A stretch of 64,000 nt of DNA, from positions 806,001 to 870,000 of the forward strand of contig NZ_CP133160.1 in assembly GCF_030913365.1 (NCBI RefSeq). The letters run 5' to 3'. Both the position numbers and the translations under genes were made by a program. Below, piece after piece: positions 43,283-52,302 of the stretch. Source of the stretch: Stenotrophomonas sp. 24(2023). GTDB taxonomy: Bacteria; Pseudomonadota; Gammaproteobacteria; Xanthomonadales; Xanthomonadaceae. Every line of letters begins with the position of its first letter. Positions within the stretch are counted from its first letter, which is position 1. The notes under the pieces are model-generated. The model did not search any database. It was given only the letters and a program-made list of their open reading frames with translations, and was not told where the DNA came from.

Positions 43283-43306
43283 AAAAAAAGCGCCTGCAGG
43301 GGCGCT
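43283..43306 (-). terminator. Intrinsic terminator after tRNA-Lys
   Basis: On the minus strand AGCGCC-CCTGCA-GGCGCT is followed by TTTTTTT (T tract 43283-43289). It ends tRNA-Lys transcription 28 bases after the gene. Confidence 0.8.
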
Positions 43307-43333
43307 TTCGTTGCAGCGTGCTGCGGCATGCAA

Positions 43334-43409
43334 TGGTGGGCCGTGAAGGATTCGAACCTTCGACCAAAAGATTAAAAGTCTTCTGCTCTACCGACTGAGC
43401 TAACGGCCC
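43334..43409 (-). tRNA. tRNA-Lys (anticodon TTT), CCA encoded
   Basis: 76 nucleotides. On the minus strand it reads GGGCCGTTAGCTCAGTCGG at the 5' end, an anticodon stem-loop with CTTTTAA and anticodon TTT, a T-loop GGTTCGAATCC and a 3' end ACGGCCCACCA. All four stems can be drawn. Followed by the terminator at 43283 and preceded on the same strand by queC. Confidence 0.97.
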
Positions 43410-43629
43410 TTGCATGGCCCCGGCCTTTCGGCGGGGTCCGCATTCTACCCCACTTTGCCGGTCAAGGCGAACCTGCACGGCAGCCTGCCGAGGGCTTCAG
43501 GCCCTGCTGGCGCGTGCTGCATCCCAGCTTCAGGACCACCCGCGCATGCCTGCGGCCACACGGAACATTGCCGGCTTCCGGGCCACGGCGCGGCGCCCCC
43601 CACCGGCGGCACCGCGTCGTGCGGGGGAA

Positions 43630-44295
43630 TCAGGCGTACAGCGTCGGGTCGGCCACACCGGCATCGGCGAAGCCCTGCGCACGCAGGCGGCAGGCATCGC
43701 AGTGGCCACAGGCCGCGCCATTGGCATCGGCGTTGTAGCAGGACACCGTGAGGCCGAAATCCACGCCCAGGCGAACGCCTTCGCTGACGATCTGCGCCTT
43801 GCTCAGGAACTGCAGCGGCGCATGCACCTGGATGCCCGCGCCTTCCACGCCGGCCTTGGTGGCCAGGTTGGCCAGCGCCTGGAACGCGGCGATGAATTCC
43901 GGGCGGCAATCCGGGTAGCCGGAATAGTCCACGGCGTTGACGCCACAGAAGATGTCATTGGCGCCGATCACCTCGGCCCAGCCCAGCGCCAGCGACAGCA
44001 TGATGGTGTTGCGCGCCGGCACGTAGGTGACCGGGATGCCCTCGCCGCCCGCTTCGGGCACGTCGATGTCATCGGTCAGGGCCGAGCCGCCGATGCTGCG
44101 CAGGTCCACGTCCACGGTCTTGTGCGCGACCACGCCCTGGGCCTTGGCCACGCGGGCGGCGGCATCCAGTTCGGAGGTGTGGCGCTGGCCGTAGCGCACG
44201 CTGAGCGCATGCACGGCAAAGCCCTGTTCCTGGGCCATGGCGATGACGGCGGCTGAATCCATGCCGCCGGAAAGAAGCACGACTGCCTTCTTCAT
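43630..44295 (-). CDS. queC: QueC, 7-cyano-7-deazaguanine synthase
   Basis: 221 residues from [17 protein letters not shown], where SGGMDS is the PP-loop of ATP pyrophosphatases. The zinc site is near the end ([10 protein letters not shown] with an earlier Cys). It turns 7-carboxy-7-deazaguanine (CDG) into preQ0 in queuosine synthesis. It lies 78 bases after queE in the same direction, so both steps are adjacent. Confidence 0.96.
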   Translation of the reverse strand: MKKAVVLLSGGMDSAAVIAMAQEQGFAVHALSVRYGQRHTSELDAAARVAKAQGVVAHKTVDVDLRSIGGSALTDDIDVPEAGGEGIPVTYVPARNTIMLSLALGWAEVIGANDIFCGVNAVDYSGYPDCRPEFIAAFQALANLATKAGVEGAGIQVHAPLQFLSKAQIVSEGVRLGVDFGLTVSCYNADANGAACGHCDACRLRAQGFADAGVADPTLYA

Positions 44296-44373
44296 GGGGA
44301 AATCTTCCGGTTGGGGGGAGAAAGCCAGCACGCTGTCCCGCGCCGGAGTTGCATCAGGAAACGGCGAGCAGAC

Positions 44374-45075
44374 TCAACGGCCGGGCTCGTCGTTCCACAG
44401 AATCTTGTGCAGCTGCATCTGGAAGCGCACCGGCAGGCGGTCCTCGACGATCCAGTCGGCAAGTTCGCGCGCGGTGATCTCGCCCTTGCTGGGCGAGAAG
44501 AACACGGTGCAGCGCTTCACCAGCGCGTGCTCGACCAGCATGGCCTTGGCCCACTCGTAGTCGGCGCGGCTGCAGATGACGAACTTGATCTGGTCGCGCG
44601 CGGTCAGCAGCGGCAGGTTCTCCAGCCGGTTGCGCGCCGCTTCGGCCGAGCCGGGGGTCTTGATGTCCACCACGCGCGATACGCGCGGGTCCACGGCGCT
44701 GACGTCCAGCGCGCCGGAGGTTTCCAGCGAGACGTCCATGCCGGCGTCACAGAGCTTCTGCAGCAGCACCAGGCAGCGCTTCTGCGCCAGCGGCTCGCCG
44801 CCGGTCACGCAGACGTGGCGCACGCCCTGCGCCAGCACTTCGGCCACGATGTCGTCGATGTCCCACCAGGTGCCGCCGTGGAAGGCATAGGCCGTATCGC
44901 AGTACTGGCAGCGCAGCGGGCAGCCGGTCAGGCGCACGAACACGGTCGGCCAGCCGGCGGTATCGGCTTCGCCCTGCAGCGACGTGAAGATCTCGGTGAT
45001 CTTCAGGCGCGGCAGCGGCGACTGCACGATCTCGCTGGGCGTGGCGGCGGCATTGGACGGAGTGACGGCGTTCAT
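44374..45075 (-). CDS. queE: QueE, 7-carboxy-7-deazaguanine synthase (radical SAM)
   Basis: 233 residues from MNAVTPSNAA. The radical-SAM cluster motif CPLRCQYC (CxxxCxxC) is intact, followed by DTAYAFHGGTWW and HVCVTGGEPLAQ. It makes CDG from 6-carboxytetrahydropterin, the step before QueC. The N-terminal extension of about 30 residues is variable. Upstream of it is the terminator that ends the tol-pal-cpoB operon. Confidence 0.95.
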   Translation of the reverse strand: MNAVTPSNAAATPSEIVQSPLPRLKITEIFTSLQGEADTAGWPTVFVRLTGCPLRCQYCDTAYAFHGGTWWDIDDIVAEVLAQGVRHVCVTGGEPLAQKRCLVLLQKLCDAGMDVSLETSGALDVSAVDPRVSRVVDIKTPGSAEAARNRLENLPLLTARDQIKFVICSRADYEWAKAMLVEHALVKRCTVFFSPSKGEITARELADWIVEDRLPVRFQMQLHKILWNDEPGR

Positions 45076-45131
45076 GGCGTGGACTTCTGGACGGAGCGGC
45101 TGCAACGCGGGGCTGGAGCCTGAAACGAAAA

Positions 45132-45151
45132 CAGCCGAGCGGATGCTCGGC
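45132..45151 (-). terminator. Intrinsic terminator after cpoB
   Basis: On the minus strand AGCCGAGC-ATCC-GCTCGGCT is followed by GTTTTCGTTT. An 8-bp perfect stem (45132-45151) lies 26 bases after the cpoB stop; it separates the Tol-Pal operon from queE. Confidence 0.8.
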
Positions 45152-45176
45152 TCTGCTGGAACTGCACCGCGGTGGT

Positions 45177-46019
45177 TCAGCGGATCTGCTGACCGAGCCG
45201 GATCGACTGCAGGCGGTCCTGCGCGGTGCGGGCGGCGTCCGAGCCGGGATACTTCGACACGACCTGCTCCAGCGTCTGCTGGGCCTGGTCGGGCTTGCCC
45301 TCGCCGTACTGCGAAAGGCCGACCTTCAACAGGCCACCGGCGGCCTTGTCGTGGGTCGGATAGCGCGAGATCAGTTCGCGGAACTGGGTCTCGGCCATCG
45401 GGAAATTGCGGGTGGCGTAGTAGCTTTCGCCCAGCCAGTACAGCGCATTGGGGGCATAGACGCCGTTGGGGTAGAGCTCCAGGAAACTCAGGAACAGCTG
45501 CGAGGAGTCGTCGTACTTGCCGGCCTTGAGTGCATCGAAGGCGACGTTGTAGGCCGTGCGCTCATCGCCGGTCGTGGCCAGGCTGCCGGCATCCCCGTGG
45601 ACGGAAGGCGGCCGCTCGGAAGTGGCCGCTGCGGTGGGCTGCTTGCCGGGCGCCGGGGTGGCCTTCGGCGCCGTGGCCGGGGCGACGGCAGGTGCACCCG
45701 TCGGAACAGGCGGCAGTGCCGGGGCATTGCCCCCTTCCAGCCGGTTCAGGCGACTGTCCAGGTCCATGTACAGATCCTTGGCGGACTGCTGGGACTGGGC
45801 ATTGTCATGCTGCAGCTGCTCGATCGTGCCCTGCATGCGCTCGACCTGCTGGCGCAGCTGGTTGATCTGGTTCAACAGGTCCTGGTTGGCACTGTTGTTG
45901 TACATCTGCTGTTCGAGGGCGCCCACGCGGTCGGCAAGGCTCTGCCGCTGCGCCTGCGCCGGTGCGGCAGCCACGAGGGCTGCCGCAACGACCAGCATCA
46001 GTGTGATGCCGATGCGCAT
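45177..46019 (-). CDS. cpoB: CpoB (YbgF), Tol-Pal-associated division coordinator
   Basis: 280 residues. Signal peptide (LMLVVAAALVAAAPAQA), then a coiled coil (about 28-95; LADRVGALEQQMYNN), a Pro/Ala linker, and C-terminal TPR repeats (AYNVAFDALKAGKYDDSSQLFLSFL; GESYYATRNFPMAETQFRELI). CpoB couples outer-membrane constriction (Tol-Pal) to PBP1B activity during division. Only 3 bases separate it from pal, so it is in the tol-pal operon. Confidence 0.94.
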   Translation of the reverse strand: MRIGITLMLVVAAALVAAAPAQAQRQSLADRVGALEQQMYNNSANQDLLNQINQLRQQVERMQGTIEQLQHDNAQSQQSAKDLYMDLDSRLNRLEGGNAPALPPVPTGAPAVAPATAPKATPAPGKQPTAAATSERPPSVHGDAGSLATTGDERTAYNVAFDALKAGKYDDSSQLFLSFLELYPNGVYAPNALYWLGESYYATRNFPMAETQFRELISRYPTHDKAAGGLLKVGLSQYGEGKPDQAQQTLEQVVSKYPGSDAARTAQDRLQSIRLGQQIR

Positions 46020-46022
46020 GGA

Positions 46023-46541
46023 TTACTGCGCGGTGTAGACGATTTCGACGCGACGGTTCTGCGACCAGCAAGCCTCGTTCGACTCGGTGCAGACCGGACG
46101 CTCTTCACCGTAGGACACGACGGTCAGCTGCGAAGCCGAACCACCGTTGGCCTGCAGGGCCGAGTTCACGCCATTGCCACGACGCTCGCCCAGGGCCTGG
46201 TTGTACGCGCGCGAACCGCGCTCGTCGGTGTGGCCCTGCAGGGTGATGCGCGAGGACGGACGGTCACGCAGGTACTTGGCGTGGCAGGCCATGATGGCCT
46301 GGAACTCCGGCTTGACCGAATCCTGGTCGAAGTCGAAGTACACAACGCGCTGGCGCAGGCAGGCATCGGTGTCCAGATCGCCCGGGCCATACAGACCCGA
46401 GGTGGTCGGGGCGGTCGGGGTGGTGGTCGAGGTGCCGGTATCGACCGGGGCTACCGGTTCTTCCTTCACCTTCTTCGAGCAGCCGGCCAGGACGGCCACG
46501 GACATCAGGGAAACAAGCAGAACACGGGTGGACTTGTTCAT
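46023..46541 (-). CDS. pal: Pal, peptidoglycan-associated outer-membrane lipoprotein
   Basis: 172 residues. Lipobox LAGC (Cys near 21) and a Ser/Thr-rich linker. The OmpA-like peptidoglycan-binding domain is RVVYFDFDQDSV then LQGHTDERGSRAYNQALGERR, with the conserved Asp and Arg that bind meso-diaminopimelate. Part of the Tol-Pal system with TolB and TolA; keeps the outer membrane attached. 63 bases after tolB, consistent with one operon. Confidence 0.97.
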   Translation of the reverse strand: MNKSTRVLLVSLMSVAVLAGCSKKVKEEPVAPVDTGTSTTTPTAPTTSGLYGPGDLDTDACLRQRVVYFDFDQDSVKPEFQAIMACHAKYLRDRPSSRITLQGHTDERGSRAYNQALGERRGNGVNSALQANGGSASQLTVVSYGEERPVCTESNEACWSQNRRVEIVYTAQ

Positions 46542-46604
46542 GGCAATACCTTTGTGGCTCCTAGGCCGATGAGGGGTTCAAGACAGCGGAATGTTAACAC
46601 TGTT

Positions 46605-47924
46605 TTAGCGCTTGGTACGGTAGGGGCCCCACGCGGGCTCGCGTACATCCCCGTCGGCCAGGACCAGGCGCTGACGCACGCGGGCATCGGAGGACACCGC
46701 GTACAGCACACCACGGCCACCCTCGCGGGCGGCGTACAGCACCATGCTCGCGTTGGGCGCGAAGCTCGGCGACTCATCGAGCGATCCGGTGGACAGGGTG
46801 CTCCAGCGGGGCGAGCCCAGCGAACTGTCCATGACCGCAATCTTGTAGGTGTTGCCGGACCCCTGGGCCACGGCGATCTTCTTGCCGTCGAAGGACACCG
46901 AGGGCTTGGCGTTGTAGTTGCCCTGGAAGGTCACGCGCTCGGCGCTGCCACCACCGGCACCGACCTTGTAGACCTGCGGGCGGCCACCACGGTCGGACGT
47001 GAAGTACACCGCGCTGCCGTCCGGCGCCCAGGTCGGCTCGGTGTCGATGGCGAAGTGGTTGGTCAGCTGGGTCAACTGCTTGCTGCCCAGGTCCATCACG
47101 TAGATTTCCGGGTTGCCCGAGCGCGACAGGGTCAGGGCCAGCTTGCTGCCGTCCGGGGAGAACGACGGGGCGCTGTTGATGCCGCGGAAGCTGGTGACCA
47201 GCTCACGGGCGCCGGTGGCGATGTTCTGGATGTAGATGGCCGAATTGCCACGCTCGAAGCTGACGTAGGCCAGCTTGCCGCCATCCGGGCTCCACGACGG
47301 CGACAGCAGCGGCTCGGCCGAGCGGACGATGGTCTGCGGATTGAAGCCGTCCGAATCGGCGACCATCAGCGCATAGCGCATGGCATCGCCCTTGCCGCTG
47401 GCGGTCACGTAGGCGATGCGGGTCCAGAAGGCGCCACGCACGCCGGTGATCTTTTCATAGATGGCATCGGCCATCTGGTGGGCGACATCGCGCATGGCGT
47501 TGCCGCGGGCGGTCATCGCCAGGCCCAGCAGGCGCTCGCCCTTGGGCACATCGAACAGCTCGTACTCCACGCGGTAGGCGCCGGCACCGGCGTCGATCAC
47601 GCGGCCGACCACGATGTAGTTCTGCTTCAGCGCGCGCCAGGTGGCGAACTGGATGTCGCCACCACGGGCGGGCTTTTCCACGATCTGCGCTTCAGGCAGC
47701 GTGCGGAACTGGCCGGAACGGTCCAGATCGGCGCGGACCACCGCGGCCACGTCGGTCTGCGGGGCGCCGGCCGACCCCTGGTAAGGCATCGGGACGACGG
47801 TGATCGGCAACGCGGAGGCATTGCCACCGATGATGTCGATATCCAGGCCCCTCTGCTGCGCGACGGCAGCGAAGGGCAGCAACAGGGCCGCGAACACGGC
47901 AAGCCAGCGGGGCATCTTCTTCAT
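46605..47924 (-). CDS. tolB: TolB, periplasmic protein of Tol-Pal
   Basis: 439 residues from MKKMPRWLAVF. Signal peptide ending AAVAQQ; N-terminal alpha/beta domain, then a six-bladed WD40-like beta-propeller with repeated SPDG motifs (SWSPDGGKLAYVSFE, SFSPDGSKLALTLSR, TWAPDGSAVYFTSD, VSFDGKKIAVAQ). It binds Pal and TolA. The frame is open 25 codons upstream, but that part is not TolB-like. The gap to tolA is 165 bases, larger than the others in the operon. Confidence 0.96.
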   Translation of the reverse strand: MKKMPRWLAVFAALLLPFAAVAQQRGLDIDIIGGNASALPITVVPMPYQGSAGAPQTDVAAVVRADLDRSGQFRTLPEAQIVEKPARGGDIQFATWRALKQNYIVVGRVIDAGAGAYRVEYELFDVPKGERLLGLAMTARGNAMRDVAHQMADAIYEKITGVRGAFWTRIAYVTASGKGDAMRYALMVADSDGFNPQTIVRSAEPLLSPSWSPDGGKLAYVSFERGNSAIYIQNIATGARELVTSFRGINSAPSFSPDGSKLALTLSRSGNPEIYVMDLGSKQLTQLTNHFAIDTEPTWAPDGSAVYFTSDRGGRPQVYKVGAGGGSAERVTFQGNYNAKPSVSFDGKKIAVAQGSGNTYKIAVMDSSLGSPRWSTLSTGSLDESPSFAPNASMVLYAAREGGRGVLYAVSSDARVRQRLVLADGDVREPAWGPYRTKR

Positions 47925-48089
47925 GGAGCGCTCAGTAGGGGTAAACCAGATACGAGGGATAGCAAAACGGCAGTGAACCGCTTCGCAATCATGAACCAAG
48001 GGTACGTGAATTCCGGGTCAGTGCCAGAGGGCAGCATCACGCCACGTTGACAGGGCCGCCCACCGGACCGCCCTGCCAGGGCCCGCCAC

Positions 48090-49131
48090 TCAATGGTCCT
48101 GGGCGGTAAAGGTGAAGTTGATCGTGCGGGCGAAGACCGACTCGAAGCCCCGGTACGGCAGCGGCTGGGCATTGAGCACCGCCGCCTCGATCGAGCGCTT
48201 GCCGGCCTCGTCATAGGGGCAGTTGCCGCCCACCTTGGCCTGCAGCACCGTGCCACCCGGCACCTGGGTGATGGTGATCTGGCAGCGCTGGCCCAGCGGC
48301 ACCGTATCCGGCCGTACCCACTGCGACAGCACCTTCTGCTGGATGGCCGCGGCATACTTGGCCGCCAGGTCATCGCTGGTGCCACCGCCGCCGGCCGCCG
48401 GCTGGGCCGCACCGGTCGCACCGGCAGGGCTGGCCCCGGCGGCGTTGCGGGCGGCGGCCACCTGGCGCAGCTTCTGCTCGGCCAGCTTGGCTTCCTTCTC
48501 GGCCTGTTCGCGCTTGGCCCGGATCTCGGCGATCTTCTTCTGCCGGTCGGCTTCGGCCTTGTCGGCGGCCTGCTTTTCCTGCTCGGCGATCTTCTTTTTC
48601 TGGTCCGCTTCCTGCTGCTTGGCCAGGCGCTGCTTCTGTTCGGCCTCTTCCTGGCGCTTGCGCTCGGTCAGGTCGATCTGTTCCTGGCGGCGCTTGGCCT
48701 CCTGCTCCTGCTTGGCCTTTTCCTGGGAAATGGCCAGGGCATTGGCGGCGTCCTGGTCCTTGGTATCGGGCTGGGCGATGCGTTCCTGGGCCTGGCTCTG
48801 CTGCGGGGTCGGGGCATCCTGCGGCCGCGGCTCGGGAACCGGCTGCGGGGGCGGAATGGTGTCTTCCGGCACCGGCACCGGCTCGGCGACCGGGGTCGGC
48901 AGATCCTCCAGCTTTTCCGACTGGCGCAGGGCCTGGCGGGCGGCGGCGGCCTCGGCAGCCGACAGTTCCAGGCTGGCCTCGACCGGATCACCGGCGGCCG
49001 CTTCGGTGTGGCGCTGCGGCGACCACAGCCAGGCCACGATGAACACCAGCGCGACCAGCAGGTGCACCAGCACGGCCAGCGCCAGGGGCAGGCCCCAGCC
49101 CGGTTCCTGCTTGTGCGGCGGGGGCAGTGCG

Positions 49132-49142
<11 letters not shown>
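48090..49142 (-). CDS. tolA: TolA, inner-membrane linker of Tol-Pal
   Basis: 350 residues. One N-terminal membrane helix (LPLALAVLVHLLVALVFIVAW), a long Lys/Glu/Ala/Gln-rich helical stalk (about 145-240; AKQEQEAKRRQEQIDLTERKRQ) and a compact C-terminal domain III (VLQAKVGGNCPYDEAGKRSIEAAVL). TolA spans the periplasm between TolQR and TolB/Pal. It overlaps tolR by 11 bases. Length and domain order are normal. Confidence 0.96.
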
Positions 49143-49560
<418 letters not shown>

Positions 49561-49584
49561 GGCTTGGACTCCCGGGTCAGGCGC

Positions 49585-50364
49585 TTACTCGTCGCCAGCG
49601 GTCTGGCGCTGCAGGATCGAGCTGAACTCTTCGGCGAAGGTCTCGAAACGCACCGACATGCGCTCGACGCGGGTGGTGAAGCGGTTGTAGGCCCACACTG
49701 CCGGGATGGCCACGAACAGGCCGATGGCGGTGGCGAACAGGGCTTCGGAAATACCCGGCGCGACCGAGGCGATGCCGGCCTGGGCGCCGCTGCTGATCAT
49801 GTCGTGCATGGTCACCATGATGCCGAACACCGTGCCCACCAGGCCCACGTACGGGGCGGTGGAACCGATGTTGGCCAGCAGTTCCAGGTTGCGCTCCAGC
49901 TGGTCCACTTCGCGGGTGTAGGTGGTGCGCATGGCACGCTGCGCGCCTTCCAGCTGCGCACGGCCGTCCAGCCGGCGGCGGTCGCGCAGACGGCTGAACT
50001 CACGGAAGCCGGCTTCGAAGATGGCTTCCAGGCCGCCCACGCTGCGGTTGCGGTCGGTGGCCGAGCTGTACAGCTTGCCCAGGTCGGCACCGGACCAGAA
50101 GCGGTTCTCGAACTCGTCGGCTTCGCGGGTGGCCTGCTTGAACACGCGGGCCTTGCGGAAAATGATCACCCAGCTGATGAACGAGCCGGCCAGCAGCAGC
50201 AGCACGATGATCTTCACCGGCAGGCTGGCCTTGACCATCAGTTCGAGGTAGTTGATGCCGCCGCCGTGGGTGGCCCCGGCAAGGGTCTGGGTCGCGGCGT
50301 TGGTGACATCCGCCGGCAGTGCCTCGGTGACCGTGGCCTGCAGGGCCAGGAGCGTTGCGATCAT
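49585..50364 (-). CDS. tolQ: TolQ, Tol-Pal proton-channel subunit
   Basis: 259 residues. Three membrane helices: an N-terminal anchor (SLPVKIIVLLLLAGSFISWV), then two in the MotA/ExbB region (LLANIGSTAPYVGLVGTVFGIM and EALFATAIGLFVAIPAVWAYN). Pairs with TolR. The order ybgC-tolQ-tolR-tolA-tolB-pal-cpoB is the classical Tol-Pal operon. 10 bases after ybgC. Confidence 0.97.
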   Translation of the reverse strand: MIATLLALQATVTEALPADVTNAATQTLAGATHGGGINYLELMVKASLPVKIIVLLLLAGSFISWVIIFRKARVFKQATREADEFENRFWSGADLGKLYSSATDRNRSVGGLEAIFEAGFREFSRLRDRRRLDGRAQLEGAQRAMRTTYTREVDQLERNLELLANIGSTAPYVGLVGTVFGIMVTMHDMISSGAQAGIASVAPGISEALFATAIGLFVAIPAVWAYNRFTTRVERMSVRFETFAEEFSSILQRQTAGDE

Positions 50365-50374
50365 CCGTTGTTCC

Positions 50375-50803
50375 TCAGTGTTCGGATTCGGGGTGGAGGT
50401 GGGGTGTCAGCGCGGCAAGGACGTTGTCGCCCATGCCACGCGGGCGGAAGGTTGCCGCATCCAGTGCGGCGATGCGGACCTGGGCCGTCAGCAGCAGCTG
50501 GCCCTGGCACAGCACCTGCTGTTCGAAGGCCATGCTGGCGCGCTTGAGCTGGACCAGGGTCGCGCCGACCTGCAGGACATCATCGAGCCGGGCCGGCTTG
50601 AGGAAGTCCATCTGCATGGCACGGACCGCATAGATCAGCCCGAACTCACGCCGCAGGTCGTCCTGGCCCAGACCGAGCGAACGCATCCATTCGGTCCGCG
50701 CCCGTTCCAGGAACGCCACGTAGCGGGCGTGGTAGACCACGCCACCGGCGTCGGTATCTTCCCAGTAAATGCGTGTCGGCCAACTGAACCGGGACTCAAC
50801 CAT
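50375..50803 (-). CDS. ybgC: YbgC, Tol-Pal-associated acyl-CoA thioesterase
   Basis: About 142 residues from [14 protein letters not shown]. The ATG at 50803 is preceded by CAGG at 6 bases, so it is preferred to the ATG two codons upstream, which abuts it. Hot-dog fold with the catalytic motif [27 protein letters not shown] (Asp is the active-site residue). It hydrolyses short-chain acyl-CoA; its role in Tol-Pal is unclear. The start overlaps the stop of ruvB. Confidence 0.93.
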   Translation of the reverse strand: MVESRFSWPTRIYWEDTDAGGVVYHARYVAFLERARTEWMRSLGLGQDDLRREFGLIYAVRAMQMDFLKPARLDDVLQVGATLVQLKRASMAFEQQVLCQGQLLLTAQVRIAALDAATFRPRGMGDNVLAALTPHLHPESEH

Positions 50804-51836
50804 GTTCATCCTGCCCGGCGAACAGGTCCGTGGGCGCGGCCCTGGGCTTCAGGCCCATGTGCCGGTAGGCCTTGTGGGTGGCCATGCGGCCGCGCGCGGT
50901 GCGCACCAGGAAGCCCTGCTGGATCAGGTAGGGCTCGACCACGTCTTCCAGCGTGCCCCGCTCTTCGGACAGGGCCGCGGCCAGTGATTCGATGCCCACC
51001 GGACCACCGTCGAAATAATCGACCATGGTCCGCAGCAGGCGCCGGTCGAGCTCGTCGAAGCCCTCCGGGTCGACCTTGAGCATCTGCATGGCGGCCTGTG
51101 CCACCGGCTCGTCGATATGCCCGCCCGCCTTGACCTGGGCATAGTCGCGCACGCGGCGCAGCAGGCGGTTGGCGATACGGGGGGTGCCACGGGCACGGCG
51201 GGCGATCTCGGCCGCGCCCTCGGCGGTGCAGTCGATGCCGAGGATGGCCGCCGAACGCCGCACGATGCGGGTCAGCTCCTCGACGCTGTAGAACTCCAGG
51301 CGCTGGACGATGCCGAAGCGGTCGCGCAGCGGCGCGGTCAGCAGGCCCGCGCGGGTGGTGGCGCCGATCAGGGTGAATGGCGGCAGGTCGATCTTGATCG
51401 AGCGGGCGGCAGGGCCCTCGCCGATCATGATGTCGATCTGGAAATCCTCCATCGCCGGGTACAGCACTTCCTCGACCACGGGCGAGAGGCGGTGGATTTC
51501 GTCGATGAACAGCACGTCGTGCGGCTGCAGGTTGGTCAGCAGCGCGGCCAGGTCGCCGGCCTTTTCGATGACCGGGCCGGAGGTCACACGCAGGGCCACG
51601 CCCAGTTCATTGGCGATGACGTGGCTGAGGGTGGTCTTGCCCAGGCCGGGGGGCCCGAAGATCAGCACATGGTCCAGCGCATCGCCACGCGCCTTGGCCG
51701 CCGCGATGTAGATGTCCATCTGCTCGCGCACCGGGGCCTGGCCGAGGTAGTCGGCAAGGCGCTTGGGGCGGATGCTGGCGTCGGCGGCGTCATCCTCGCG
51801 GGTGGCGCCGGCGCCGATGATGCGGTCGTCGGTCAT
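50796..51836 (-). CDS. ruvB: RuvB, Holliday-junction branch-migration ATPase
   Basis: 346 residues from [10 protein letters not shown]; the frame extends 57 codons further into composite repeat E and is rejected. Walker [13 protein letters not shown], Walker [14 protein letters not shown], sensor-I region [20 protein letters not shown] and a C-terminal winged helix ([22 protein letters not shown]). The RuvAB motor moves Holliday junctions. Unlike in E. coli, ruvA is not adjacent: kup and composite repeat E lie between. Confidence 0.97.
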   Translation of the reverse strand: MTDDRIIGAGATREDDAADASIRPKRLADYLGQAPVREQMDIYIAAAKARGDALDHVLIFGPPGLGKTTLSHVIANELGVALRVTSGPVIEKAGDLAALLTNLQPHDVLFIDEIHRLSPVVEEVLYPAMEDFQIDIMIGEGPAARSIKIDLPPFTLIGATTRAGLLTAPLRDRFGIVQRLEFYSVEELTRIVRRSAAILGIDCTAEGAAEIARRARGTPRIANRLLRRVRDYAQVKAGGHIDEPVAQAAMQMLKVDPEGFDELDRRLLRTMVDYFDGGPVGIESLAAALSEERGTLEDVVEPYLIQQGFLVRTARGRMATHKAYRHMGLKPRAAPTDLFAGQDEHG

Positions 51837-51860
51837 GTGCTGATTATGCGGCAAAAGCGC

Positions 51861-52035
51861 GGGTTTCGGCCGGGCTGCGCCCGGCACCCGCAGAAGCCGG
51901 AGCAACGTCAAAGGCCGGCTTGTTGGGATCTGGCAGGGTGGGTCCGGTTGCGGGGGGCGCCGTGAACCCATCCCTGGGGGCTTGGTCGCGGCATTCATGC
52001 CGCTCACACCCCCTCAACCGGACCCACCCCCGCCT
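51861..52035 (+). repeat. Composite intergenic repeat, copy E
   Basis: Module 1 has GGGCTGCGCCCGGC and AGCAACGTCAAAGG. Module 2 arms GGGTGGGTCCGGTTG (51936-51950) pair exactly with 52015-52029. The core has CCCATCCCTGGGGGCTTG and the apical hairpin GCGGCAT-TC-ATGCCGC. Module 3 is CTTCGACAGATCGCCGCG. A GTAG palindrome and a second REP-like hairpin follow downstream. Confidence 0.88.
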
Positions 52036-52084
52036 TCGACAGATCGCCGCGCTCTGTCTGGATGGCGTGGCCTGCTCTTGGTGG

Positions 52085-52104
52085 GTGTCGACCTTGGTCG
52101 ACAC
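52085..52104. repeat. GTGTCGACC palindrome
   Basis: GTGTCGACC-TT-GGTCGACAC, a perfect inverted repeat just before the GTAG palindrome. It has no T tract and looks like another dispersed REP-like hairpin. Confidence 0.7.
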
Positions 52105-52105
52105 G

Positions 52106-52128
52106 GTAGATCCACGCCATGCGTGGAT
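52106..52128 (+). repeat. SMAG-type GTAG palindrome
   Basis: GTAGATCCACGCCATGCGTGG then AT, in the gap upstream of kup and after composite copy E. Same sequence as at 21283. Direction plus. Nothing coding is seen in 51837-52302. Confidence 0.88.
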
Positions 52129-52302
52129 GGAACGGCGCAGCCGAGCGATGCCCAGCTGCTGGCGCGGAACACGTCGGGAAGCCAAGCCCCCTTGTTGTTC
52201 AAGGGGGCGCGCCGATAGGCGGGGGGATAAGGTGGAATGCGCTCGGGGCCCGCGGTTTGCAGCGCAAACCGTGGGACGAAGCCCAGGTGGAGAGCTGACG
52301 CG

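Noticed and set aside
43334..43409. tRNA-Lys as an attachment site for the phage-like cassette
   Set aside because: No direct repeat of the tRNA 3' end was found near the cassette ends and no integrase is present in the window.
43414..44256. 280-codon open frame opposite queC
   Set aside because: Antisense to a gene with intact PP-loop and zinc motifs; no own domain.
51837..52007. 57-codon N-terminal extension of RuvB
   Set aside because: It lies in composite repeat E; the ATG at 51836 gives the usual MTDDR start.
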